Assembly: GCF_024343615.1 (NCBI RefSeq) | Contig: NZ_RJUB01000002.1 | Coordinates: 1 to 64,000 of the forward strand | DNA: 64,000 nt | Source of the DNA: Ferruginibacter sp. HRS2-29 | GTDB lineage: Bacteria; Bacteroidota; Bacteroidia; Chitinophagales; Chitinophagaceae | Reading direction: 5' to 3' | Shown: piece after piece, positions 16,584 to 22,881 of the stretch | Layout: each line of letters opens with the position of its first letter | Position numbering within the stretch: the first letter of the stretch is position 1 | The notes under the pieces: model-generated | The model's input: the letters and a program-made list of their open reading frames with translations, nothing else | The model's database searches: none | What the model was told of the DNA's origin: nothing | Made by a program: the position numbers and the translations under genes

Positions 16584-18020
16584 TCAGTTATTTGATTCTT
16601 CGTAACTTTTTATCTTGTTGTAAAGCGTCTTGCGGTCGATCTTGAGTATTTCTGCGGCTTTTGTTTTATTGTAATTCACTTCCTTCAGCACATTCATGAT
16701 GGCTTCATACTCGGCTTTTGACGCCGCATCTTTCAGGTCATAATCTTTTTTACCTGCTGGTTCTTCTTCGCCTGACTTAAGCTTTGTTTCCACGGTAGTG
16801 GCTGACGACAGGGGCGATGAACTTGGATTGGTGATCTCCCACGGTAATGTGGCCGCAGATACCAGGCCTTCGGTTGTAAGCAAAACAGATCGCCTTACCA
16901 CATTCCTGAATTCCCTGAGGTTACCAGGCCATGGATAATTGATGAACATCTGCATTACTTCGGGGCTGAAGCCTTCTATATCCCTGTTGAGCTCGGCTTT
17001 TGCCTTCTGCAAAAAGAAGTTGGCAAATAATGGTATATCTTTTTTCCTTTCACGCAGTGGCGGAAGGTTGATGGAAAATTCGTTGAACCGGTGATAAAGG
17101 TCTTCCCTGAATTTACCCTTTCGGTAAGCATCCTGGAGGTTTTCGTTGGAAGCCACCACGATGCGGACATCCACCGGCATTTCCTTGTTTCCACCCACAC
17201 GCTTGAATTTTCTTTCCTGTATCACCCTCAGCAAAGATGCCTGGATATCATAGGAAAGATTGGCTACTTCATCCAAAAACAATGTACCCCCGTTGGCGAG
17301 TTCAAAATGCCCTTCTTTATCTGTAAGCGCCCCCGTGAAAGCCCCTTTTACGTGGCCGAACAATTCACTTCCGGACAATTCTTTTGAAAGCGTTCCGCAA
17401 TCCATCGCTATGAATGGTTTGTCTTTACGGTCGCTCATATCATGAATGGTCTTTGCGATCACTTCTTTACCGGTGCCGCTTTCGCCATAAAGTATGATGC
17501 TGTAGTTGGTTGGTGCCACGATCTCTATCTGTTTGTACAGATCTTTGGTAGTAGGCGCTTCTCCTACCAGAAATTCCTGATTGTGGGTTACCGCTTTGCC
17601 CCCGGAGGCTGTTCCGGCCGCTCTTGGCGAAGAAGAAGAGGTGGTGATGCTGTCTGCAGGGCGATTGATGGCATCGTTGAGTACTTTCAATACTTCATCG
17701 GGTACCAATGGTTTGGTGATATAATCGTATGCGCCCAGCTTGATCACGTCTACCGCCACCTTGATGTCGGAATAACCGGTGATGATAAGTACGATCGTTT
17801 CAGGAGATTCTGTCTTGATCTCCACCAATACGTCTTTCCCATCCTTATCGCCGAGGCGAAAATCGCAGAGCACGATATCGAAATTACCATCTTTAAATTT
17901 CTGTAACCCTTTGCTGGCCGAATGCGCCATATCCACTTCATATCCATTACGGGTAAGAAACCTGCCAAGCAGTGTACACATATCCAGGTCGTCATCGATT
18001 ATTAGCACTTTCTTATTCAT
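16584..18020 (-). CDS. NtrC-family sigma54-dependent response regulator
   Basis: The 478-residue protein has three parts. A receiver domain carries the phospho-acceptor Asp 53 (CDFRLGDKDG) and the conserved Lys in ITKPL. The AAA+ sigma54-activating domain has Walker A GESGTGKE at 179-186, GAFTGA at 226-231 and Walker B GTLFLDEV at 245-252. A C-terminal Fis-type helix-turn-helix follows (NYNKTKAAEILKIDRKTLYN). The intact GAFTGA loop means it should engage sigma54. It has a TATATTTG -7 element at 18041-18048. The histidine kinase at 19729-21135 is a plausible partner, and nearby GG-N10-GC promoters are plausible targets. DNA-binding sites are not known. Confidence 0.96.
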   Translation of the reverse strand: MNKKVLIIDDDLDMCTLLGRFLTRNGYEVDMAHSASKGLQKFKDGNFDIVLCDFRLGDKDGKDVLVEIKTESPETIVLIITGYSDIKVAVDVIKLGAYDYITKPLVPDEVLKVLNDAINRPADSITTSSSSPRAAGTASGGKAVTHNQEFLVGEAPTTKDLYKQIEIVAPTNYSIILYGESGTGKEVIAKTIHDMSDRKDKPFIAMDCGTLSKELSGSELFGHVKGAFTGALTDKEGHFELANGGTLFLDEVANLSYDIQASLLRVIQERKFKRVGGNKEMPVDVRIVVASNENLQDAYRKGKFREDLYHRFNEFSINLPPLRERKKDIPLFANFFLQKAKAELNRDIEGFSPEVMQMFINYPWPGNLREFRNVVRRSVLLTTEGLVSAATLPWEITNPSSSPLSSATTVETKLKSGEEEPAGKKDYDLKDAASKAEYEAIMNVLKEVNYNKTKAAEILKIDRKTLYNKIKSYEESNN

Positions 18021-18040
18021 TCTTTTCCGGTTATTTTATA

Positions 18041-18048
18041 CAAATATA
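18041..18048 (-). promoter_or_regulatory. TAnnTTTG promoter of the ntrC-like gene
   Basis: TATATTTG on the minus strand, 20 bases before the ATG, with a TTTG about 21 bases further upstream as the -33 box. This suggests the activator itself is expressed from the primary sigma factor. Confidence 0.6.
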
Positions 18049-18102
18049 AATATGCTCCTGCTGAGGATGCAAACTTTGGGGTTAAAAATCAATTCTGTTG
18101 TA

Positions 18103-19026
18103 TCATTCTTTCAGTGTTACCGCGGGCACGGGGATTTCTTCCATTTTAATCCAGACTGAATAATCGTTCGGGAATATTTTTCCGCCAAAATTGGTGGCAT
18201 ATACTTTTGTAAATACTGCTCCAAGATACAATATGGCCGAACTGTAGTATACCCAGATCATGATGATCATCACTGAACCAGCTGCTCCATATATGCTGGA
18301 TAATTTACTCTTCCCAAGGTATAACCCTATTCCGTATTTACCTAACATAAATAGTAATGAGGTAATGAATGCCCCGATCATCACATCTTTCCACTTGATT
18401 TTGGCATCCGGTAATACTTTAAAAATAGTGCCAAATAATATTGTTGTCACGAACAAAGAGATAAGGTTATCGATCACAATCAACACAGTTTCACCCATTC
18501 CGGCGAAAATATTGCCGATACGGGCGCTCAAAGCTGCCACTACCGCATTTAGTGCCAGCGACACGATCAACACAAACCCCAGGCTGAGGATGAGGGAAAA
18601 AGAGATCATCCTGTCGACCAGCAGTTTCCACCACACTTTGCGGGTCTTGGTACGCAAACCCCATATCTTATTGAGCGAATCCTGCATTTCGCCGAAAATC
18701 CCGGTGGCTCCTATCACCAGTATGATCACCCCGATAGTGGTGGCAAATACGTTGTCGCTGCTGAGATGAATCTTCGCGATGGCATTTTGTATCTCCAATG
18801 CCGCCGCACTTCCCACCATATCGTTTATTTCGGAATAAAGCTGTCCGCTGATGGCTTCACGACCAAAAAGACTGCCGGCAATGAACAATACGATCACCAG
18901 GAGCGGAGCCAGCGACAAAATGGTATAATATGCTAATGATGCGCTATATTTCAATACATTATCGCCTATAAACTCGGTGATCACCTGTTTATTGAACCGG
19001 AAGAAAAAAAGAAGTTTCCTTTTCAT
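18103..19026 (-). CDS. YihY/BrkB-family inner membrane protein
   Basis: The 307-residue protein has about six transmembrane helices. It shows the YihY signature near the N-terminus (SASLAYYTILSLAPLLVIVL) and toward the C-terminus (YGAAGSVMIIMIWVYYSSAILYLGAVFTKVYA). The family was once linked to ribonuclease BN by error; members are inner membrane proteins of unclear role. It lies 82 bp upstream of the ntrC-like gene on the same strand. A -24/-12 sigma54-type promoter ends about 20 bp before its ATG, so the gene is a candidate target of that regulator. Confidence 0.92.
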   Translation of the reverse strand: MKRKLLFFFRFNKQVITEFIGDNVLKYSASLAYYTILSLAPLLVIVLFIAGSLFGREAISGQLYSEINDMVGSAAALEIQNAIAKIHLSSDNVFATTIGVIILVIGATGIFGEMQDSLNKIWGLRTKTRKVWWKLLVDRMISFSLILSLGFVLIVSLALNAVVAALSARIGNIFAGMGETVLIVIDNLISLFVTTILFGTIFKVLPDAKIKWKDVMIGAFITSLLFMLGKYGIGLYLGKSKLSSIYGAAGSVMIIMIWVYYSSAILYLGAVFTKVYATNFGGKIFPNDYSVWIKMEEIPVPAVTLKE

Positions 19027-19044
19027 ATTTGTATACTAATATGG

Positions 19045-19060
19045 GCAATCATTATTCCAA
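19045..19060 (-). promoter_or_regulatory. Sigma54-type -24/-12 promoter of the yihY-like gene
   Basis: On the minus strand TTGGAATAATGATTGC has GG and GC separated by exactly 10 bases, with TTGG and TTGC both matching the TTGGCA-N6-TTGC consensus. The expected start of transcription is near 19034, a few bases before the ATG at 19026. Confidence 0.55.
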
Positions 19061-19284
19061 CCATGTAAGATTTTCCTCAATCTGCTTATTTTTTTCTCAA
19101 CCTGGTATCACAACATAGGTTTTTTTAGAGCTTCGGGGGCAATTTTAATTTTTTTAAAAGAATCATTTCCTTCACAACAATCCGAAAGTAAAACAAGGGT
19201 TTTCACAAATATGTCAAATTAAGCCCTTGATTTCAAACTTATTGCGGAGGAAAAAATCGATCATTTTATGTGCCAGCCTGTTAA

Positions 19285-19298
19285 TTGATGTAAATCAA
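19285..19298. promoter_or_regulatory. FNR-type palindrome TTGATGTAAATCAA
   Basis: An exact match to the Crp/Fnr-family consensus TTGAT-N4-ATCAA. It ends six bases before the -24 box of the sigma54-type promoter and is centred about 40 bases upstream of the predicted transcript start. It may bind an FNR-like regulator of oxygen or redox response, which is not encoded in this window. Confidence 0.55.
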
Positions 19299-19304
19299 CC
19301 CCTG

Positions 19305-19320
19305 TTGGCAGCATAATTGC
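19305..19320 (+). promoter_or_regulatory. Sigma54-type -24/-12 promoter of the receiver gene
   Basis: TTGGCAGCATAATTGC matches TTGGCA-N6-TTGC at every conserved base, with GG-N10-GC spacing. The predicted start of transcription is near 19331, 15 bases before the ATG at 19346. Confidence 0.7.
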
Positions 19321-19345
19321 GCACCACTATGTGAAAAGTAATAAC

Positions 19346-19732
19346 ATGAAACCAGGCCTCCCTATAAATGATGACACCTTGAAAGTTCTGATAATTGACG
19401 ACGAAACAGACATATGTTACCTTTTGAGTACACTTTTAAAACAGAAAAACTTAGAGACAGCATACGTAAACACCTTATCGGACGCAACTAAAGCTTTGCA
19501 AAAAGAACTTCCTGAGATCGTTTTTATCGACAACCACCTGCCGGATGGGCTGGGGATGAATTATGTCAGCTACATAAAAGATAATTATCCCGATACAAAG
19601 ATCGTCATGATCACCGCACATGATACTTCAGCCGACCGGAATAAAGCACTTAGTGTGGGTGCCGATTATTTCATCGGAAAACCTTTTACCAGGGATATCA
19701 TTTACAAGACTGTTGAACAACTCACCAACTAA
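19346..19732 (+). CDS. Stand-alone response-regulator receiver
   Basis: The 128-residue protein is a single receiver domain: acidic pocket IIDDET, phospho-acceptor Asp 62 (FIDNHLPDG), Thr in MITAHD and Lys in IGKPF. There is no output domain, so it may act as a phosphate sink, a connector or an allosteric partner. Start 19346 is chosen because the predicted sigma54 transcript begins near 19331, where the alternative in-frame GTG also lies; the first five codons from that GTG are therefore unlikely to be used. It converges on the histidine kinase and the two genes overlap by 4 bp at their stops, suggesting they belong to one signalling unit. Confidence 0.93.
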   Translation: MKPGLPINDDTLKVLIIDDETDICYLLSTLLKQKNLETAYVNTLSDATKALQKELPEIVFIDNHLPDGLGMNYVSYIKDNYPDTKIVMITAHDTSADRNKALSVGADYFIGKPFTRDIIYKTVEQLTN

Positions 19733-21135
19733 TAATCCTCTGTATGCAACGAAATGATGAATTTCGTTCCTTTACCTTCCATACTCTCTACCTCTATTCT
19801 TCCTTTGTGATTTAAAATGATATTTTGAGTGTTGGTCATTCCAAGGCCATTACCGTTGTCTTTATTGGTAAAAAATGGCTCGAATAGTTTCGACTGTGTT
19901 TCCTCGCTCCTACCCGTTCCGTTATCTTCAAAAATTATCCTGCATTTTTTCTGTACACTTTCCGTAGATATCTTCAACACCCCTTTGTCTGCTTCCATCG
20001 CTTCGATGGCGTTCACTACAATATTCAGAAAGGCTATCTTCATCTTATCCTCATCAACTTTCAGATCACAGATATTATCCGCATAATTTTTCTGAATGGT
20101 AATATGTTTCAGGTTGATGCGATCCTCGGCCAGTTCCAGCGCCTGGTCGATCACATCATTCAGCGAAACACTTTCAAAAGCCAGTTCCGAAAATTTGGTA
20201 GCGTTGAGCAGATCAGAAATAAGCTGGTTGATGCGCAGGCTGTTTCTTTTCACCATATCCAGCAGCATTATGTTTTCATCGCTGGCCGGGCTCGATTCTT
20301 TCAGTTGCTCCGTGGCCAGGTTGATATTGGTAAGCGGGTTGCGCACTTCGTGTGCAATGGTACGTGCGATGCGGCCTGTGGAAGCAAATTTTTCTATATT
20401 CTTCAGCTCTTTTATTTCCTTGTTGACATCCGCCAGTTCTTTTACCCGCGCTTCCAGTTCGTTGCGGTATAATTCTGATTTTTCATCGGCTTCTTCGCGG
20501 GCTTTATTTTCGCGTCGATAGGTGAGAAACGAAGAAATGGCAAGGATCACCGCTATGATGAAGGAAACGGTAGTGATGATCTTGATGGCGTTGGAAAAAC
20601 TTTCGGCCTCTTTGGTACGGGCTTCGAGATACGAGCCTTCATAATATTGCATCAGTTTTACCTGGCGGCGCAAAACGCCTACTTTATCGCCGGTGTATCC
20701 TACGGCATATAAGGAATCCTTGAATTTTTCGGGGGTTTTTGTACTGGCATAAAGTTCGATTGCCGAACTCATTTTTGTAACTTTGGAGCGAAGGGCATCT
20801 TTGATCGTATCGAGGCGAAGCTGCTGTACATCACTGTCTGAAGTAAGGCTTTTCAGCAGGCTGTGGAGGGAATCTGTCTTTTTTACCGAAATGTGAAATT
20901 TGTCGTAATAGTTGGGAGTGCGCAACGCGATATAACCACGGTAATTATACTCGATCTCCTTATTTTCCGAAGCCAGGTATTCGAGGTTGGTGATCACTTT
21001 ATTGGTATGATCTACCCAATAGGATTGTTCGTTGAGTTTTTGCGTATTATAAAACAACAGCATGTAAGACAATACAAGAAGGACGAAAGTAGATATGAAG
21101 CCGACTATCTTTGCATTTGTAATACCAAAGTGCAT
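19729..21135 (-). CDS. Membrane sensor histidine kinase with CHASE3-like periplasmic domain
   Basis: The 468-residue protein has a transmembrane helix at about 10-28 and a second at about 186-206. The about 155-residue helical region between them looks like CHASE3 (SYWVDHTNKVITNLEYLASE). A short coiled coil leads to the HisKA helix with the phosphorylated His in IAHEVRNPLTNIN. The HATPase domain has the N box NIVVNAIEAM, the G1 box EDNGTG and NGLGMTNTQNII. It senses an unknown signal and probably phosphorylates the receiver at 19346 and/or the NtrC-type regulator at 16584. The gene has no clear TAnnTTTG or GG-N10-GC promoter. Confidence 0.93.
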   Translation of the reverse strand: MHFGITNAKIVGFISTFVLLVLSYMLLFYNTQKLNEQSYWVDHTNKVITNLEYLASENKEIEYNYRGYIALRTPNYYDKFHISVKKTDSLHSLLKSLTSDSDVQQLRLDTIKDALRSKVTKMSSAIELYASTKTPEKFKDSLYAVGYTGDKVGVLRRQVKLMQYYEGSYLEARTKEAESFSNAIKIITTVSFIIAVILAISSFLTYRRENKAREEADEKSELYRNELEARVKELADVNKEIKELKNIEKFASTGRIARTIAHEVRNPLTNINLATEQLKESSPASDENIMLLDMVKRNSLRINQLISDLLNATKFSELAFESVSLNDVIDQALELAEDRINLKHITIQKNYADNICDLKVDEDKMKIAFLNIVVNAIEAMEADKGVLKISTESVQKKCRIIFEDNGTGRSEETQSKLFEPFFTNKDNGNGLGMTNTQNIILNHKGRIEVESMEGKGTKFIISLHTEDY

Positions 21136-21296
21136 GACCTATTATTTTGGGGGGTGAAAAATTCAGAGGCTCTTCAAATTTACGGATACATTGCCACGTA
21201 ATACAATAAATTACCTGCTAATGTTCTGTCGTAGAAAATAATACACAAGCGGATGACCTTTTGGCATTTTTTTTCAAAAATGGGCATATGCAGCAT

Positions 21297-21312
21297 TTGG
21301 CAACATTTTAGC
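21297..21312 (+). promoter_or_regulatory. Sigma54-type promoter before the YtxH cluster
   Basis: TTGGCAACATTTTAGC keeps GG-N10-GC and a perfect TTGGCA -24 half; the -12 half reads TAGC instead of TTGC. The predicted start of transcription is near 21323, 33 bases before the ATG at 21356. Confidence 0.5.
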
Positions 21313-21355
21313 TTATTACTTAATACACTATTTATCAATTCTTAAAATTAAAACT

Positions 21356-21622
21356 ATGAGCTCAAGTAAATTATTAGCCGGTATACTATTAGGTGCTGCC
21401 GCAGGTGCAGTGTTAGGTGTTTTGTTCGCCCCGGATAAAGGAACAGAAACCAGGAAAAAGATCGCGAAAAAAAGCAGCGATTTCACTGATTCTGTAAAAA
21501 GCAAATTCAACGAACTGGGAGAAGCTTTACAGGAAAAATATGACAGCATCCGTGGTGAAGCAAATGATATCATCGAAAAAGGAAAAGACAAAGCGCAGGA
21601 TGCTAAAAAAACATTTGCCTGA
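21356..21622 (+). CDS. YtxH-domain protein
   Basis: The 88-residue protein has one N-terminal glycine/alanine-rich transmembrane helix (LLAGILLGAAAGAVLGVLFA) followed by APDKGTETRKKI, the YtxH signature. A charged amphipathic helical tail with repeated Lys/Asp/Glu follows. YtxH proteins are general-stress membrane proteins in other bacteria; the tail resembles LEA-type or apolipoprotein-like helices. It is first in a four-gene same-strand cluster and lies behind a sigma54-type promoter. Confidence 0.88.
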   Translation: MSSSKLLAGILLGAAAGAVLGVLFAPDKGTETRKKIAKKSSDFTDSVKSKFNELGEALQEKYDSIRGEANDIIEKGKDKAQDAKKTFA

Positions 21623-21665
21623 TCTGAATCTTAATTAATAAGTACCGGTGATAAAATAAAAGTAA

Positions 21666-22010
21666 ATGGAAAACGAACCAAAGAATAATGTGGAGGCTTT
21701 ATTGGACCATGCAGGAGATTACCTGGATACAAGGCTTGACCTTGTGAAATTACAGGTCATACAAAAAACTTCAGACATTGTTTCGTCTCTGGCCTCCAGG
21801 CTTGTAATGATGGTTTTAATAGTCATTGTAGTAATGATCCTTAATATCGGTATCGCACTTGTATTAGGCGACTGGCTTGGAAAAAATTATTACGGCTTCT
21901 TTGCGCTCGCCGGGTTTTATTTTATCGTCGGACTTATTTTCTATGCAAACAAGAGTAAATGGGTTAAGGAACCTGTAGCTAATTCTATTATCCGTAAAGC
22001 GTTCAAATAA
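21666..22010 (+). CDS. Phage-holin-superfamily (holin 3_6-like) membrane protein
   Basis: The 114-residue protein starts with an acidic segment and a helix (YLDTRLDLVKLQVIQKTSDI). Two transmembrane helices follow (MMVLIVIVVMILNIGIALVL and YYGFFALAGFYFIVGLIFYA). This layout fits the chromosomal holin 3_6/YqjE-like stress family often encoded next to YtxH. There is no lysis gene nearby, so a phage role is unlikely. The ATG of the next gene is 1 bp after its stop codon. Confidence 0.82.
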   Translation: MENEPKNNVEALLDHAGDYLDTRLDLVKLQVIQKTSDIVSSLASRLVMMVLIVIVVMILNIGIALVLGDWLGKNYYGFFALAGFYFIVGLIFYANKSKWVKEPVANSIIRKAFK

Positions 22011-22011
22011 T

Positions 22012-22416
22012 ATGACGACCATCACGAATAGGGAAGAAAAAAAGCTCTCTGTAACTAACCGCGCCGAATTGGAGCTCGCTATAATAGAGCTTAAACAAAA
22101 AAAAACAGAGCAAAGAGCTGAGCTAAACCAGTTGTTCCACGAAACTATTGAGGGGTTTAAACCGGGTAATCTTATCAGGAAAGCCTTTTCTAAAGTAATT
22201 GAACCGGGCGACACGAGGGACATGATATTGAAAACAATCGGCGGTATAGGCGCAGGATTACTGACTAAAGGAATAATAGGCAATAAAAGTGGCGGCATGA
22301 TAAGCTCTTTTTTCAAAAAAGCACTAAGGGTGGGGGCCGGAAAAGTATTTTACAATAATGCAGATAAGCTGAAAGCATATGGTACCGCTATTTACCATAA
22401 TCTTTTCAAAAAGTAA
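22012..22416 (+). CDS. Unknown protein of the YtxH cluster
   Basis: This 134-residue protein is encoded 1 bp after the holin-like gene, so it is almost certainly co-translated. The N-terminal half is charged and helical (LELAIIELKQKKTEQRAELN). The middle holds a short glycine-rich hydrophobic segment (TIGGIGAGLLTKGIIG) that could insert into a membrane. I do not recognise a named family. Gene order suggests it works with the two membrane proteins upstream. Confidence 0.8.
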   Translation: MTTITNREEKKLSVTNRAELELAIIELKQKKTEQRAELNQLFHETIEGFKPGNLIRKAFSKVIEPGDTRDMILKTIGGIGAGLLTKGIIGNKSGGMISSFFKKALRVGAGKVFYNNADKLKAYGTAIYHNLFKK

Positions 22417-22451
22417 AAATAGCGATCTACTCCGTTTTAAATTTCAGTAGT

Positions 22452-22706
22452 ATGAAAAATCAACCGGATCAACAAAGTCCCGAAGAAAAAAGAAAAGATA
22501 CATCAGCTCCGGGCAGGGAGGAAGAAGTGATTGTAAATACCCAGGAGCAAATGCATGTGACGAACATGCAGGATGAAACAGATCTCCCATCAGAAGACGA
22601 TGCTTCTTTTTCAAAGAAACAAGAAACAAAAGGAAATCCCGGTCAGGCTGAGCGCACATTCAAAGAAGGGCTCGGAAATAACAGCGATACGGAAGCATCG
22701 GAATAA
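22452..22706 (+). CDS. Small disordered acidic protein
   Basis: The 84-residue product is very polar (rich in Glu, Gln, Lys, Asp, Ser) with no hydrophobic core, so it is probably intrinsically disordered. It begins 35 bp after the previous gene and ends before a strong terminator, placing it last in the YtxH cluster. Composition resembles stress-type hydrophilic proteins, but I find no family signature. Its small size leaves some doubt that it is translated. Confidence 0.65.
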   Translation: MKNQPDQQSPEEKRKDTSAPGREEEVIVNTQEQMHVTNMQDETDLPSEDDASFSKKQETKGNPGQAERTFKEGLGNNSDTEASE

Positions 22707-22730
22707 AATAATTGCAAATAGTTATCTGCA

Positions 22731-22761
22731 ATAAAGCCCCGGATCTATTTCGGGGCTTTAT
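22731..22761 (+). terminator. Intrinsic terminator of the YtxH cluster
   Basis: ATAAAGCCCCG and its complement around a nine-base loop, followed by GATTTT. It is placed 24 bp after the last stop codon. Confidence 0.85.
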
Positions 22762-22770
22762 GATTTTCGA

Positions 22771-22881
22771 ATGAATAATTAATAGTTAATAATGAATAAT
22801 TCTTCAGGTTGAAATAGCTATCAATATTCTGTAATTCTTTTTAACACCAATTATTAATTCTTAATTATTCATTATTAATTA
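22771..22881. repeat. Inverted AATTAATAAT-type repeats
   Basis: Bases 22771-22802 (ATGAATAATTAATAGTTAAT and on) and 22849-22881 are near reverse complements flanking about 45 bp. They belong to the same type as 5161-5328. They lie between convergent genes. Confidence 0.6.

Larger units (their letters stand above)
19027..19345. other. Divergent regulatory gap of 319 bp
   Basis: No gene is visible. The gap holds two sigma54-type promoters pointing outward (19045-19060 minus, 19305-19320 plus) and an FNR-type palindrome at 19285-19298. The AT-rich middle could carry activator-binding sites, but I could not define one. Confidence 0.6.

Noticed and set aside
21182-21196. Sigma54-like site on the minus strand before the histidine kinase gene
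   Set aside because: GG-N10-GT with a poor -12 half; below the standard of the other three sites.
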